A stretch of 64,000 nucleotides of DNA from an uncultured Eubacteriales bacterium. Lineage in GTDB: Bacteria > Bacillota > Clostridia > Lachnospirales > Bianqueaceae. The notes under the pieces are model-generated. The model did no database searches. It worked only from the letters and a program-made list of their open reading frames with translations, and had not been told where the DNA came from. The first letter of the stretch is position 1. Every line of letters begins with the position of its first letter. The translations under genes and the position numbers were made by a program. Below, one piece after another: positions 33,418 to 43,723 of the stretch. The stretch spans positions 1-64,000 of the forward strand of contig OMYN01000012.1 of assembly GCA_900315265.1 (NCBI GenBank). The letters are read 5' to 3'.

Positions 33418-35730
33418 ATGAAATTCAGCAACGGTCAATGGCTGACGGCTAAAGGCTTTCATATTTTCGGTGCCTGCCAGGTCAGCGAAGTTATCAGGGA
33501 AGACAAAAAAGTTACCGTCATCATGCCTGCCCACCGCAACAAGGGCCGCGGGGACACCTTAGGCGGCGTTACCCTCACGCTTGAGATCACCTCGCCCCGC
33601 CCCGACATGATCGCCCTGAAAGCCAGCCACTTTATGGGCACATTAAACAACGAGCCGGCTTTCGAGTTAGACACCGACTATCAGCCCCTGACGGTCACGG
33701 AAGAGGATGATGGGTCCGTCAGCGCCGTCGATCTATCTTCCGGTATTGCCCACCCGGGAAGCGTTGCCGTTCAGGCAGGCCGCTCCAGGGTCGTTATCAA
33801 TAAGGATAACGGCGACATCGAATTTTACTTTGACGATGAGCTCAAATGCAAAAGCCAGGGCAGCCGCCGCGATCTGGCTTACGTGCTGGACGATTATACG
33901 GATGATGCCTATGTAAGTAATGATCAGCCCCACTATATGCGCCAGTGCCTGTCGATCGGGGTAGGAGAGCAGATCTACGGACTGGGAGAGCAGTTTACCC
34001 CTCTGGTCAGAAACGGCCAGAGCCTGACTATGTGGAACGCCGATGCGGGAACTTCCAGTGACCAGGGCTATAAGAATATTCCTTTTTACCTGTCCAGCCG
34101 AAGCTACGGTATTTTTGTCAACAGCTCCGACAAGGTATCCTTTGAAGTGGGCAGCGAGTATGTGGACAAGGTCGAGTTTTCGGTGCCGGATCAGCATCTG
34201 GAGTATGTCTTTATAGGAGGAAGCAGCCCCAAAGATGTCCTTAGCCGTTATACGGATCTGACCGGCAAACCGGGACTTCCCCCGGCCTGGAGCTTCGGAC
34301 TTTGGCTGTCGACTTCTTTTACCACTGACTATGATGAAAAAACCGTTATGTCCTTTATCGACGGCATGCAGGAGAGGGGGATCCCGCTGAGGGTCTTTCA
34401 TTTCGATTGTTTCTGGATGAAGGGCAATCACTGGTCCGACTTCCTTTTCGACCCGGCCGTGTTCCCGGATCCCAAGGGCATGCTGAGCCGTATCAAGGCA
34501 AAAGGTCTGAAGATCTGTGTCTGGATCAACCCCTACATCGCTCAGGCTTCCCGTCTTTTCAAAGAAGGAGCACAAAAGGGATATTTTCTGAAGCGGCCGG
34601 ACGGATCGGTCTGGCAGTGGGATATGTGGCAGTCCGGCATGGCTATCGTGGACTTTACCAATCCTCAGGCCAAAGCCTGGTACCAGAGTAAGCTGGACCA
34701 GCTGCTGGATCTGGGAGTCGACTGCTTCAAGACGGATTTCGGAGAGAGGATCCCTGTTGACTGCGTCTATTACAATGGTGCGGATCCCCGGTCCATGCAT
34801 AACTATTACACCTACCTTTACAATCAGGCTGTCTACCAGGTGCTGCAGAAAAGAAAGGGAGGAGCCGCAGATAATGAACCTAACGGGGCAGTCCTTTTTG
34901 CCCGTTCGGCTACCGCGGGCTCTCAGAAATTCAGTGTGCACTGGGGCGGCGACTGCTGGGCCAACTATCCCTCCATGGAGCAGTCCCTGCGGGCCGGCCT
35001 TTCCCTTCTGAGCAGCGGTTTCGGCTTCTGGAGCCATGACATAGGCGGATTTGAAGATACATCGACTCCGGATGTGTATAAGCGCTGGTGTGCTTTCGGA
35101 CTGCTTTCGTCCCACAGCCGCCTGCACGGGTCCAGTTCCTACCGGGTACCGTGGGCCTATGACAAGGAGTCGGTGGACGTGCTCCGGTTTTTTACCCGTT
35201 TGAAAGCCAGTCTTATGCCTTATTTATACCAGTGCGCCGTCGAAACGCATCAAAGCGGCGTCGGTCTGATGAGGCCCATGTTCCTGGAATTTCCCGAAGA
35301 CCGCAGCTGCCGGTATCTGGCTAACCAGTATATGCTGGGTCCTTCCCTGTTAGTTGCCCCCGTCATGGATCCTCAGGGCATCGTTGAATACTATCTTCCC
35401 TCCGGGATCTGGACGGACTATTTTACAGGTCAGACCTGTCAGGGGGGCTGCTGGAAAAAGGAAAAAGTCAGTTACCTGGACATTCCGCTGTGGGTGCGCC
35501 AGGGAGCCGTGCTGGCTGTCGGGCAGCACGAGGATAGGGCGGATTACGATTATGCGGACAATGTCACCTTGAAGGTTTATCAGCCTCAGGAGAAAGAGAC
35601 CGTGACAGTGACCGTTCCGGACCTGTACGGGCGCGTGGATTCGCAGTTCGAAGTCACGACCCTTGACGGAGTCACCAAGGTCAGCCGGGTCAAGGGCAGC
35701 AAACCGTATCAGATCCGGATCTTTAATTGA
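33418..35730 (+). CDS. yicI: Alpha-xylosidase, glycoside hydrolase family 31
   Basis: A 770-residue GH31 enzyme of YicI type. The nucleophile Asp is in CFKTDFGERIP (near 440), a YicI-specific variant of the family motif. Other conserved parts are VFHFDCFWMKGNHW, VWINPYIAQAS and HWGGDCWANY; the acid/base Asp lies in the latter region. It removes alpha-xylose from xyloglucan-type oligosaccharides or isoprimeverose in the cytoplasm, as no signal peptide is seen. The start at 33418 follows AAGGAGAAGG. It sits near GH130 and pullulanase genes, a glycan-use setting. Confidence 0.93.
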   Translation: MKFSNGQWLTAKGFHIFGACQVSEVIREDKKVTVIMPAHRNKGRGDTLGGVTLTLEITSPRPDMIALKASHFMGTLNNEPAFELDTDYQPLTVTEEDDGSVSAVDLSSGIAHPGSVAVQAGRSRVVINKDNGDIEFYFDDELKCKSQGSRRDLAYVLDDYTDDAYVSNDQPHYMRQCLSIGVGEQIYGLGEQFTPLVRNGQSLTMWNADAGTSSDQGYKNIPFYLSSRSYGIFVNSSDKVSFEVGSEYVDKVEFSVPDQHLEYVFIGGSSPKDVLSRYTDLTGKPGLPPAWSFGLWLSTSFTTDYDEKTVMSFIDGMQERGIPLRVFHFDCFWMKGNHWSDFLFDPAVFPDPKGMLSRIKAKGLKICVWINPYIAQASRLFKEGAQKGYFLKRPDGSVWQWDMWQSGMAIVDFTNPQAKAWYQSKLDQLLDLGVDCFKTDFGERIPVDCVYYNGADPRSMHNYYTYLYNQAVYQVLQKRKGGAADNEPNGAVLFARSATAGSQKFSVHWGGDCWANYPSMEQSLRAGLSLLSSGFGFWSHDIGGFEDTSTPDVYKRWCAFGLLSSHSRLHGSSSYRVPWAYDKESVDVLRFFTRLKASLMPYLYQCAVETHQSGVGLMRPMFLEFPEDRSCRYLANQYMLGPSLLVAPVMDPQGIVEYYLPSGIWTDYFTGQTCQGGCWKKEKVSYLDIPLWVRQGAVLAVGQHEDRADYDYADNVTLKVYQPQEKETVTVTVPDLYGRVDSQFEVTTLDGVTKVSRVKGSKPYQIRIFN

Positions 35731-35731
35731 T

Positions 35732-35780
35732 TTGCATCGGGAGGGCAAATACAGTACAATGGTAGGAAATAAACTGTATT
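35732..35780 (+). promoter_or_regulatory. degV promoter with inverted repeat
   Basis: TTGCAT (35732-35737), a 17-bp spacer and TACAAT (35755-35760). The half-sites AATACAGT (35748-35755) and ACTGTATT (35773-35780) straddle the -10 box and could bind a regulator. Confidence 0.55.
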
Positions 35781-35821
35781 GACGACAAGCAGGGTCTGCT
35801 CGTTCGTATAAGAGGTTACCT

Positions 35822-36697
35822 ATGAAAAAAATTGCGATCGCTACCGACAGCAATGCCGGTATCCGTCAGGCCGAGGCCAAAGATCTTGGCATCTTCGTGC
35901 TGGCTATGCCTTTTTATATCGATAAAAATGAATATTACGAGGATATCTCCCTGACCCAGGAGCAGTTTTATCAGAAATTAGCTGAAAACGTGGATATCTC
36001 AACCTCTCAGCCGACTCCCGGTCATGTCATGGATTTCTGGCAGCAGATCCTGAACCTGGGCTTTGACGAGGTCGTTTACCTGCCTATGTCCAGCGGACTG
36101 TCTTCCTCCTGCCAGAGCGCCGAGATGCTGGCCCGCAACTTTGACGGGAAGGTACAGGTGGTCGATAATCAGCGGATCTCACTTACCCTGCAGCAGTCGA
36201 TCCTGGACGCGCTGACACTGGCTAATGCCGGCTATGACGCAAAAGCCATCAAAGAAAAACTGGAAGAGACCAAGCATGACCAGACCATTTATATTTCTCT
36301 GGAGACTTTGTACTACTTGAAAAAAGGCGGCCGCATTACTCCTGCCGCGGCCGCGATCGGAACCATGCTCAACCTGAAGCCGGTCCTGCAGATCCAGGGC
36401 GGCAAGCTGGACGCTTATGCCAAGGCTCACGGTATGAAGGCCGCCAGGATGACAATGATCAAAGCCATCCAGCATGATCTGGATACCCGCTTCAAGGAGT
36501 GGGATAGTAAAGGGGAGACCCAACTGGGTATCTCCTACAGCGGGGTGGATATGACAGCTCCCAACGACTGGAAAGAACAGGTGCAGAAAGCCTTTCCCGG
36601 CCGCTCCATTTATATGGCGCCTCTGTCGCTGAGCATCAGCTGCCACATCGGTCCCGGAGCACTGGCTATTACCGAGACCCGTATCCTGAAGCCTTAA
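35822..36697 (+). CDS. DegV family fatty-acid-binding protein
   Basis: A 291-residue protein with DegV signatures: an IATDSNAGI start, STSQPTPG (near 60), MSSGLSSSCQSAEM and YLKKGGRITPAAA. DegV/FakB proteins hold a fatty acid in a buried pocket and present it to the kinase FakA for phosphorylation before entry into phospholipid synthesis. No fakA gene is nearby. It is monocistronic between a clear promoter and a terminator. Confidence 0.93.
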   Translation: MKKIAIATDSNAGIRQAEAKDLGIFVLAMPFYIDKNEYYEDISLTQEQFYQKLAENVDISTSQPTPGHVMDFWQQILNLGFDEVVYLPMSSGLSSSCQSAEMLARNFDGKVQVVDNQRISLTLQQSILDALTLANAGYDAKAIKEKLEETKHDQTIYISLETLYYLKKGGRITPAAAAIGTMLNLKPVLQIQGGKLDAYAKAHGMKAARMTMIKAIQHDLDTRFKEWDSKGETQLGISYSGVDMTAPNDWKEQVQKAFPGRSIYMAPLSLSISCHIGPGALAITETRILKP

Positions 36698-36734
36698 GGG
36701 ATCATGCCCGGGACCTGATACCGGCCAACTTAAA

Positions 36735-36783
36735 AAGCGCTCTTTCCGATGGATACCACCAGAAAGAGCGCTTATTATATTAG
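36735..36783. terminator. Bidirectional terminator between convergent degV and GH130 genes
   Basis: AAGCGCTCTTTC (36735-36746) pairs exactly with GAAAGAGCGCTT (36772-36783), with A runs before and T-rich sequence after. Confidence 0.85.
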
Positions 36784-36827
36784 AAAATCAAATCGGATCC
36801 ACTGCTTGAAAACCCCCGTGCGATTTA

Positions 36828-37820
36828 TTACAGGATCAGAGGATGATCGTCCATGTACTGCATCAATTCATCGAGGGTAGTAAAGGCAAGACCGGTCACG
36901 GTATCGGCACAGCCGTAATAAATGGCGATGCGTCCGGTGTCCGCGTCGGTAAGAGTAGCGCAGGGGAAGGTAACGTTGGGAACATCTCCGGCCAGCTCGT
37001 ACAGCTCCTGAGGCCCCAGGATATAGTAAGCACTGCGCTTTTTAACGATCCAGGGCTGATCGATGTCCAACAGGGCTACGCCTACCCGGTATACAAAACC
37101 GTTGCAGGTGTTGATGACACCGTGGTAGATCAGCAGCCAGCCCTCATCAGTCTCGATCGGAACGGGGCCGGGACCGATCTTTTTGGACTGCCAGGCTGAA
37201 ACGTCACCATTTACCGTGCCCATTACATAGCGGTGTTTGCCCCAGAAGGTCAGATCAGGGCTCTGTGAGCAGAAAATGTCTCCGAAGGGAGTATGTCCTG
37301 TGTCGGACGGGCGGCTCAGCATCATATACATGCCGTTGATCTTGCGGGGGAAGAGGACGCCGTTGCGGTTATAGGGCAGGAAGGCGTTTTCCAGTTGGTG
37401 GAAAGTTTTGAAATCATCGGTCCAGCCCAGACCGATGGTGGGTCCGTGATAGCCGTTGCACCAGGTGATGTAATATTTGCCGTCCATGTACAGCACACGG
37501 GGATCATACCGGTATTCTCTTTTGGTAACATCCGGGTCGCCTTCGAAATGGACAGGATCCGGGTTGATGTTCCAATGGATACCGTCATCGGAAAAACCGG
37601 GGAAAATGTCCATGCTGATCGACTTGGAATCGCAGCGGAAGACACCGGCAAACTTGCCTTTATAAGGAACGACGGCGGAGTTAAAGATACTGTTGGAAGA
37701 AGGGATCTGATGGCGCTGAATGATCGGGTTGCCCGTATAACGCCATACCGGCATATCATAGCCCTGGGGTTTATCCTGCCAGGGGATGTTCGGAAGACTT
37801 TGTCCGATAATATGACTCAT
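36828..37820 (-). CDS. Beta-mannoside phosphorylase, glycoside hydrolase family 130
   Basis: A 330-residue five-bladed propeller enzyme of GH130. Key segments are [20 protein letters not shown] near the start, [20 protein letters not shown] containing the catalytic Asp and Arg, [20 protein letters not shown] and [12 protein letters not shown]. Members phosphorolyse beta-1,4-mannosyl-glucose or mannooligosaccharides to mannose 1-phosphate. The subfamily is not certain; length and motifs favour mannooligosaccharide phosphorylases. A TATAAT (minus strand, 37859-37864) and an AGGAGGTCG ribosome-binding site lie upstream. Confidence 0.9.
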   Translation of the reverse strand: MSHIIGQSLPNIPWQDKPQGYDMPVWRYTGNPIIQRHQIPSSNSIFNSAVVPYKGKFAGVFRCDSKSISMDIFPGFSDDGIHWNINPDPVHFEGDPDVTKREYRYDPRVLYMDGKYYITWCNGYHGPTIGLGWTDDFKTFHQLENAFLPYNRNGVLFPRKINGMYMMLSRPSDTGHTPFGDIFCSQSPDLTFWGKHRYVMGTVNGDVSAWQSKKIGPGPVPIETDEGWLLIYHGVINTCNGFVYRVGVALLDIDQPWIVKKRSAYYILGPQELYELAGDVPNVTFPCATLTDADTGRIAIYYGCADTVTGLAFTTLDELMQYMDDHPLIL

Positions 37821-38052
37821 GTCGACCTCCTGTAAAAGTATTTTGAAACTGCACTAATATTATAGCATGAATGTGTAAAAATAGAAAATGTTGAGCCGGG
37901 ATGATTACGGTCCCAGCTAATGATTTATACAGTCTTCGCAGCCGGACAGCGGCACCTGCCGGGACAAAATCAAGGAGGCAGGTCTTTATTTCTTGTGAAA
38001 AGAATGTTATACTTTTATTCTGTAAATTTAACGAAAACCATGAGGGTGAGCT

Positions 38053-39654
38053 ATGAGCTTTATGACAGGAACTATGATGCTGATGAGCGGCGGAAGCCGT
38101 TTTGCGCTGATTTTGCTGATAATATTAGTGATCGGCGGAGGTTTGACTTTCCTGATCGTGAAAGAAAGGATCCGCCAGCAGAAGGCAAAAGAGAAGGCAG
38201 CAGAACGCAGAAAACGCCGTGAGGAGGCCCTTGCCCGGGCAAGGAGCGGCAATATCGAGGCTTTCCGCGAGATGCCGAGCGAGGCTGAGGCAGCCAGGAT
38301 CAATACCCGGGAAACAAAAGAAGAGACCTACGAAAAATTCCAGGAAACAGCGCGCCTTAATACCATGAGGAACGATCTGGACACTCTGAGGGATGTCCGT
38401 ACCATGTCCGATAAGGCGCCCTCCCGTAAAGAGTTGGCGCAGAAGGAACGTGACTGGGCGGCCAGCGGCCATTTTTCTACCGAAGAATTAGGCACATCTT
38501 CTGTGCAGAGCACCCTTTCTATCAAACCGTCCGATAAAACAGCCGGGCAGCCTGCCTTAGAGGATGCGGCGGCTGATGTCCCCGCACAGCGGGCTCCGGA
38601 ACGGGTGAAGAACGTACCGCTCGACGGGATCGCTCCCAATGCTGCCAAGCCTGAGAAAAAGATCGACTTTGCCTATTTGGCCAGTAAGCTTGATGAAGAC
38701 GTTTCTGTAGATGCCCCTCAGGAGAAAGCAGCAGCAGAAGAGGAGGCTCCGGAAAAGGCAGTTCAGGCAAGGCAGCCTGCTCAAAAAGCACCCGCCAAAG
38801 AAGCTGTCGCTGACGAGAGTGCCCATCTGACCAGGAAGGTCGTACAGCCTTTTACGGACGATGAGGACGATGCCTTTGAAATCGAGAGTTTTGCCAAGGA
38901 AGTCAAGAAAAAGAATAAAAAACCGGTAGAGGAACCGCAGGAGGCTGAAATTTCTGAACCGCAGCCTGAACCTGAGCCGCAGCCCGAACCTGAGCCCGAG
39001 ACGGAAATTGAACCTATGCCCGAGCCTGAGCCTCAGCCCGAGCCGGAACCCGAACCGGAGCCTGAAGAAGAGCCTGAACCGGAACCGGAGCTTGAACCCG
39101 AGCCGGAACCGGAACCTGAACCGGAGCCCGAAGAAGAAGATTACGATTTCCAGCCTTATCAGGACCAGTCCGATGATGACGGTCAGGAAGAAGAAGCTTC
39201 CGATCAAATGCTGGACGAAGAGGCCGAAGCTCAGACCCGGGAGGAAGAAGCGTCTGTCCAGCCGGCTCCTGAAGAAGAAAAGACCGAGCGTGTCCGTACT
39301 GTTAACGGGATCGAGCGCATGACCCCTGAGGAAGCTCAGGAGTATCGGACCCAGCGCCTGGAGGAGCTCGACAAATATGCTGCCGAGCTGGCTGCTGCGG
39401 ACGATGAGAGCACTTACAGTGATAATGACCCGGATGACGATGATACCTATTATTCCAAACCGAAAAAGAAACACAATGTCGGCCGTGTGATCCTGTGGAT
39501 CCTGGCAGCGATCCTGGTCCTGGTCTGTGTCGGAGCCATCCTTTATATGATGTTCGGCTCCTTCCTGAAACCATCGGATATCGCATCTCCATCGGCTTCG
39601 ATCAAGGAAACGGTGCGTCTGGCTATTCAGTCGATTTTGAATAAAATCTCATAA
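38053..39654 (+). CDS. Membrane protein with Pro-Glu repeat spacer
   Basis: A 533-residue protein of unknown function. One membrane segment near the N-terminus ([20 protein letters not shown]) is followed by a basic charged region. A long disordered acidic segment has [12 protein letters not shown]-type repeats at about residues 300-362. A second hydrophobic segment near the C-terminus ([20 protein letters not shown]) precedes a short tail. The spacer could span the cell wall or keep two membrane anchors apart. It lies alone between GH130 and the arginine operon with its own terminator. Confidence 0.8.
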   Translation: MSFMTGTMMLMSGGSRFALILLIILVIGGGLTFLIVKERIRQQKAKEKAAERRKRREEALARARSGNIEAFREMPSEAEAARINTRETKEETYEKFQETARLNTMRNDLDTLRDVRTMSDKAPSRKELAQKERDWAASGHFSTEELGTSSVQSTLSIKPSDKTAGQPALEDAAADVPAQRAPERVKNVPLDGIAPNAAKPEKKIDFAYLASKLDEDVSVDAPQEKAAAEEEAPEKAVQARQPAQKAPAKEAVADESAHLTRKVVQPFTDDEDDAFEIESFAKEVKKKNKKPVEEPQEAEISEPQPEPEPQPEPEPETEIEPMPEPEPQPEPEPEPEPEEEPEPEPELEPEPEPEPEPEPEEEDYDFQPYQDQSDDDGQEEEASDQMLDEEAEAQTREEEASVQPAPEEEKTERVRTVNGIERMTPEEAQEYRTQRLEELDKYAAELAAADDESTYSDNDPDDDDTYYSKPKKKHNVGRVILWILAAILVLVCVGAILYMMFGSFLKPSDIASPSASIKETVRLAIQSILNKIS

Positions 39655-39678
39655 AGATTTAATAAAAATACAAATTTG

Positions 39679-39721
39679 GCCGGGAAAGCTGGGGATAAAA
39701 CCTGACTTTCCCGGCTTTTTT
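39679..39721 (+). terminator. Intrinsic terminator before the arginine operon
   Basis: GCCGGGAAAG (39679-39688) pairs with CTTTCCCGGC (39706-39715), followed by T6. Confidence 0.92.
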
Positions 39722-39734
39722 ATGAGCTAAAAAC

Positions 39735-39772
39735 GAATAAATATAAATATTCACCAAGAAAGTATGTATAAT
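39735..39772 (+). promoter_or_regulatory. Possible ArgR box and -10 box of the arginine operon
   Basis: GAATAAATATAAATATTCA (39735-39753) is a near palindrome resembling the TGAATAATTATTCA arginine-repressor box. TATAAT lies at 39767-39772, with a weak -35 overlapping the box. Repression by ArgR is inferred. Confidence 0.5.
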
Positions 39773-39867
39773 TATAAGTGATTTTCGGTTCCTTTGCCAA
39801 TTTACCCGGACACGAAAAAGGAATATTGTTATCGTACACGATTTTCACGAGTCAATCATATATCAGT

Positions 39868-39877
39868 GGGGGGGGGG
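39868..39877 (+). promoter_or_regulatory. G10 tract acting as argC ribosome-binding site
   Basis: Ten consecutive Gs end 5 bp before the argC ATG (39883). This occupies the Shine-Dalgarno position. Homopolymers of this length can slip during replication, or be miscounted in sequencing. Confidence 0.6.
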
Positions 39878-39882
39878 ACGCT

Positions 39883-40923
39883 ATGATCAAAGTTGGAATT
39901 ATTGGAGCTACCGGTTATGCAGGTGCGGAAATCGTCCGCATCCTAATGCGTCATCCCGAGGCCAAGATCGTCTGGTACGGATCGCAGAGCTATGTCGATC
40001 AGTCTTTTGCTTCGGTTTACGGCAATTTTTTCAAGATAGTCGATGATGTCTGCAAAGGTGATGACATGGACCGGCTGGCCGAAGAGGCGGATGTCATTTT
40101 TACGGCTACGCCCCAGGGTTTCTGCGCATCCATGGTCAACGAAGACATCCTTTCAAAAACCAAGATCATCGACCTGTCCGCGGATTTCCGCCTGAAAGAT
40201 GTCAGCGTCTACGAACAGTGGTACAAGATCAAACACAAGAGTCCTCAGTATCTGGATGAGGCCGTTTACGGACTGTGCGAGATCAACAGGGACAAGATCA
40301 AAGAAGCCCGCATCGTGGCCAACCCGGGCTGCTATACGACCTGCTCCATCCTGACGGCTTATCCTCTGGTCAAAGAGGGACTGATCGATCCCAACAGCCT
40401 GATCATCGATGCTAAATCCGGTACTTCCGGAGCCGGCCGTTCCGCCAAGACCCAGAATCTTTTCTGTGAAGTCAATGAAAACATCAAGGCCTACGGTGTC
40501 GGCACCCACCGTCATACCCCGGAGATCGAGGAACAGCTGGGCTATGCGGGAGGAAGTCCCATACACATCACCTTCGTGCCTCATCTGGTTCCCATGAACC
40601 GTGGCATCCTGGTGACCGCTTACGCAAGTCTTAAGCCGGGCGTCAGCGACAGCGACATTCGCACAGCGTACGAAAAGTATTATCAAAACGAGTACTTCAT
40701 CCGTCTGCTGGCCCCCGGAACGACTCCCGAGACCCGCTGGGTCGAGGGAAGCAACTTCGTGGACATTAATTACAAAGTGGATGCCCGGACGGGCCGGGTG
40801 GTCCTGATGGGCGCTTTGGACAATCTGGTCAAAGGGGCTGCGGGACAGGCCGTTCAGAACATGAACCTTCTGTTCGGGCTGAATGAAAAGACAGGGATCG
40901 ATTTTGTCCCCGTCTTCCCGTAA
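39883..40923 (+). CDS. argC: N-acetyl-gamma-glutamyl-phosphate reductase
   Basis: A 346-residue enzyme reducing N-acetylglutamyl phosphate to the semialdehyde with NADPH, step 3 of arginine synthesis. It has the NAD-binding GATGYAGAEIVRIL (residues 8-21), catalytic Cys in NPGCYTT (near 148), and GTHRHTPEIEEQLG. The start at MIKVGIIG is the conserved one; an upstream ATG at 39778 would add 35 unrelated residues. It is the first gene of the argC-GNAT-argJ-argB-argD operon. Confidence 0.95.
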   Translation: MIKVGIIGATGYAGAEIVRILMRHPEAKIVWYGSQSYVDQSFASVYGNFFKIVDDVCKGDDMDRLAEEADVIFTATPQGFCASMVNEDILSKTKIIDLSADFRLKDVSVYEQWYKIKHKSPQYLDEAVYGLCEINRDKIKEARIVANPGCYTTCSILTAYPLVKEGLIDPNSLIIDAKSGTSGAGRSAKTQNLFCEVNENIKAYGVGTHRHTPEIEEQLGYAGGSPIHITFVPHLVPMNRGILVTAYASLKPGVSDSDIRTAYEKYYQNEYFIRLLAPGTTPETRWVEGSNFVDINYKVDARTGRVVLMGALDNLVKGAAGQAVQNMNLLFGLNEKTGIDFVPVFP

Positions 40924-40947
40924 TTTTACAGAGAGACAGGAAACAGA

Positions 40948-41451
40948 ATGCAGGACAGCACGAGCAAACATAAGGAAGAAGATCCGGAAAAGGAACTTAA
41001 AGTAACGATCCGTCCCATGAGGGAAGAGGATTACGACATGGTCATCAAGCTGTGGAAAACGATCAGCGGATTCGGGATCCGCACCATTGACGACGCAAAG
41101 GACGGAGTGGTCCGTTTCCTCAGGCGCAATCCCGGGATCAGCGTAGTGGCCCAGCAGGAAGACGGCAGCATCGTAGGAACGGTCCTGTGCGGACATGACG
41201 GACGGCAGGCCTGTTTTTATCACGTCTGCGTTAAAAAAGAACTGAGGCGGCGCGGCATTGCAACCCGCATGGTTAAGACCGTTCTGGACACGCTGACAGC
41301 GGAGCATATCAACCGGGCCTACCTGATCGCCTTCAAATCCAATGAGGGCGGCAACGAATTCTGGCAGCGCCAGGGCTGGTCCTTTAAGACGGATCGCAAT
41401 TATTACGAAATGTACCTGAATCAGGACAACAATACGATTTTCAATCAATGA
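40948..41451 (+). CDS. GNAT acetyltransferase inside the arginine operon
   Basis: A 167-residue Gcn5-type acetyltransferase. VCVKKELRRRGIATRMVKTV is the acetyl-CoA-binding motif A (near 94-113), preceded by GTVLCGHDGRQACFYH and followed by NEFWQRQGW. It lies 24 bp after argC and 35 bp before argJ, so it is co-transcribed. Its substrate is unknown. It is not the usual ArgA, but a side role in N-acetylglutamate supply or in modifying a neighbour is possible. Confidence 0.85.
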   Translation: MQDSTSKHKEEDPEKELKVTIRPMREEDYDMVIKLWKTISGFGIRTIDDAKDGVVRFLRRNPGISVVAQQEDGSIVGTVLCGHDGRQACFYHVCVKKELRRRGIATRMVKTVLDTLTAEHINRAYLIAFKSNEGGNEFWQRQGWSFKTDRNYYEMYLNQDNNTIFNQ

Positions 41452-41486
41452 TCTGACAGGCAGCATCCTTACGAAAGGAGTCCATC

Positions 41487-42731
41487 ATGAAATTGACAAA
41501 AGACGGCGTTACGGCCGCAAAGGGATTTTGGGCAGCCAGCACAGCAGCGGGTATCAAATATACGGGACGCGATGATATGGCATTGATCGTCAGCAGCGTG
41601 CCCTGTAAGGCAGCTGGTGTTTTCACAAAAAATGTGGTCAAAGCCGCGCCGGTCGTTTATGATCAGAACGTCGTAGCCAAGGGACAGGCCACAGCGATCG
41701 TGGTCAACAGCGGTATTGCCAATGCCTGCACCGGTGTCAATGGTCTGATGGCCTGCGAAGCAACGGCTGAAAAGGCAGGCGCTGCCCTGGGGATCGATCC
41801 CGGGCAGGTACTGGTCGCTTCTACCGGAGTCATAGGAATGCCCCTGAACATGGATAAAGTCAAAGCCGGCATCGACCAGCTGGTTAAGGATCTGGCGGAC
41901 GAAAAAGAAAATAACGGCGCAGAGAGCCTGGAAGGCGGCCACAAGGCAGCCAAGGCTATTATGACAACAGACACCCATCCCAAGGAAGTGGCGGTGGAGT
42001 TTGAAGTCGGCGGTAAAAAGGCTGTTCTGGGCGGCATGTGCAAAGGTTCCGGGATGATCCATCCCAACCTGGGGACCATGCTCTGCTTTTTAACGACGGA
42101 TGTCAGTATCGATCAGAAACTGCTGCAAGAGGCTCTTCTGGACAATGTGCAGGAGACATTCAACATGGTATCGGTAGACCGGGATACCTCCACCAACGAT
42201 TCCGTCCTGCTGCTGGCAAACGGTCAGGCAGGCAACCCGACGATCACGGAAAAGAATGAAGATTATAAAACTTTCTCAGAAGCTCTTCACCAGGCTGCTC
42301 TTACCCTCTGCAAGATGATCGCCGGCGACGGCGAGGGAGCTACCGCGCTTCTGCAGATGGATGTAGTGGGAGCCAAGACTCATCAGCAGGCAAAAGTCAT
42401 TGCCAAGTCAGTGATCACCTCCAACCTGGTCAAGACAGCGATCGCCGGCCATGACGCCAACTGGGGACGCATCATTTGCGCCATGGGTTATTCGGGAGAG
42501 GATTTTGATCCTGCCCTTGTGGATCTGTTTTTTGAGAGCAAAGCCGGTAAGATCCAGATCCTGAAAAACGGGACAGCCCTTGCCTACAGCGAAGAAGAGG
42601 CTACCAGGATCCTGTCCGAGACGGAGATCACCTGCAAGGCGGATCTGCATTTAGGAAGCGAAAAGGCAACCGCCTGGGGCTGCGATCTTACCAAACAGTA
42701 TGTTTCCATCAACGCCGATTACCGGTCATAA
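41487..42731 (+). CDS. argJ: Bifunctional ornithine acetyltransferase / glutamate N-acetyltransferase
   Basis: A 414-residue precursor that self-cleaves between Ala and Thr in the motif [10 protein letters not shown] (near 283-292), giving alpha and beta chains. It transfers acetyl from N-acetylornithine to glutamate, recycling the acetyl group in the arginine cycle. Conserved STGVIGMPL and [16 protein letters not shown] are present. The gene follows the GNAT gene with an AAAGGAG site and precedes argB by 11 bp. Confidence 0.95.
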   Translation: MKLTKDGVTAAKGFWAASTAAGIKYTGRDDMALIVSSVPCKAAGVFTKNVVKAAPVVYDQNVVAKGQATAIVVNSGIANACTGVNGLMACEATAEKAGAALGIDPGQVLVASTGVIGMPLNMDKVKAGIDQLVKDLADEKENNGAESLEGGHKAAKAIMTTDTHPKEVAVEFEVGGKKAVLGGMCKGSGMIHPNLGTMLCFLTTDVSIDQKLLQEALLDNVQETFNMVSVDRDTSTNDSVLLLANGQAGNPTITEKNEDYKTFSEALHQAALTLCKMIAGDGEGATALLQMDVVGAKTHQQAKVIAKSVITSNLVKTAIAGHDANWGRIICAMGYSGEDFDPALVDLFFESKAGKIQILKNGTALAYSEEEATRILSETEITCKADLHLGSEKATAWGCDLTKQYVSINADYRS

Positions 42732-42742
42732 GGAGTGAAAAG

Positions 42743-43642
42743 ATGACAGATAAAGATATGAAGCCCATTCTGGAAAAGGCCAACGTGCTGATCGAGGCCC
42801 TGCCTTATATCCAGCGCTTTAACCGCAAGATCATCGTCATCAAATACGGTGGGAGCGCTATGGTCAATGATGACCTTAAACAGAGCGTGATCGAGGATGC
42901 GGTCCTTTTGAAGCTGGTCGGCTTCAAGCCCATCATCGTGCACGGGGGCGGCAAGGAGATCAGCAAGTGGGTCGGCAAATTAGGGATGGAGCCTCAATTC
43001 GTCAACGGACTTCGCGTGACGGACGAAGCCACCATGGAGCTGGTGGAGATGGTGCTGAACAAGGTCAATAAAAATCTGGTCCAGCGGGTGGAAAAGCTGG
43101 GCGTAAAAGCGGCCGGCATCAGTGGAAAAGACGGCGGCCTTTTGACGGTGACCAAGAAATATTCGGAAGGACAGGATATCGGTTATGTGGGACAGATCAC
43201 CAAAGTCGATCCCAAGATCCTGTATGATCTTCTGGAAAAGGATTTTCTGCCCATCGTCTGCCCGGTAGCTCTCGGTGAGGATTATCATACTTACAATGTC
43301 AATGCCGATGATGCCGCCAGTGAGATCGCAAAAGCCATGAAGGCCGAAAAGCTGGCCTTTTTGACGGATATCGAAGGAGTCTACAAAGATCCCAAAGACG
43401 AGTCCACTCTGATCTCGGAACTGATCGATACCGAGGCTAAGGAACTGATCAGGAGCGGATATATCGGCGGCGGTATGCTTCCAAAGCTTTCGAACTGTAT
43501 CGACGCGATCGAAAGCGGGGTACAGAGGGTCCACATCCTGGACGGGCGTATCCCTCACTGCCTGCTTCTGGAGATCTTCACCAATAAAGGTATCGGAACT
43601 GCTTTCATTAAAGACGAAGATGTAAAGTACTCGGCCGTATAA
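42743..43642 (+). CDS. argB: Acetylglutamate kinase
   Basis: A 299-residue amino-acid kinase phosphorylating N-acetylglutamate, usually the arginine-inhibited step. Motifs are KYGGSAM (near 33-39), VHGGGKEIS, the [15 protein letters not shown] substrate region, and [12 protein letters not shown]. The N-terminal extension (about 25 residues before KIIVIKYGG) is the kind linked to arginine feedback inhibition in hexameric enzymes. AAGGAG lies upstream. Confidence 0.95.
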   Translation: MTDKDMKPILEKANVLIEALPYIQRFNRKIIVIKYGGSAMVNDDLKQSVIEDAVLLKLVGFKPIIVHGGGKEISKWVGKLGMEPQFVNGLRVTDEATMELVEMVLNKVNKNLVQRVEKLGVKAAGISGKDGGLLTVTKKYSEGQDIGYVGQITKVDPKILYDLLEKDFLPIVCPVALGEDYHTYNVNADDAASEIAKAMKAEKLAFLTDIEGVYKDPKDESTLISELIDTEAKELIRSGYIGGGMLPKLSNCIDAIESGVQRVHILDGRIPHCLLLEIFTNKGIGTAFIKDEDVKYSAV

Positions 43643-43723
43643 TCGTTTGCTATGCAGCCGCCTTTCTTTGGCCCGGCTGCTGATTTTTTACAGAGTCTGA
43701 TAGGATTGGAGAGGAATAGTTTT

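Noticed and set aside
33733-35127. A 464-codon minus-strand frame
   Set aside because: Antisense shadow of the GH31 alpha-xylosidase gene, without family motifs or ribosome-binding site.
38557-39474. A 305-codon minus-strand frame rich in Arg, Phe and Leu
   Set aside because: It is the antisense reading of the Pro-Glu repeat gene; the RFRLRF-like composition is a direct mirror of its codons, and no ribosome-binding site precedes it.
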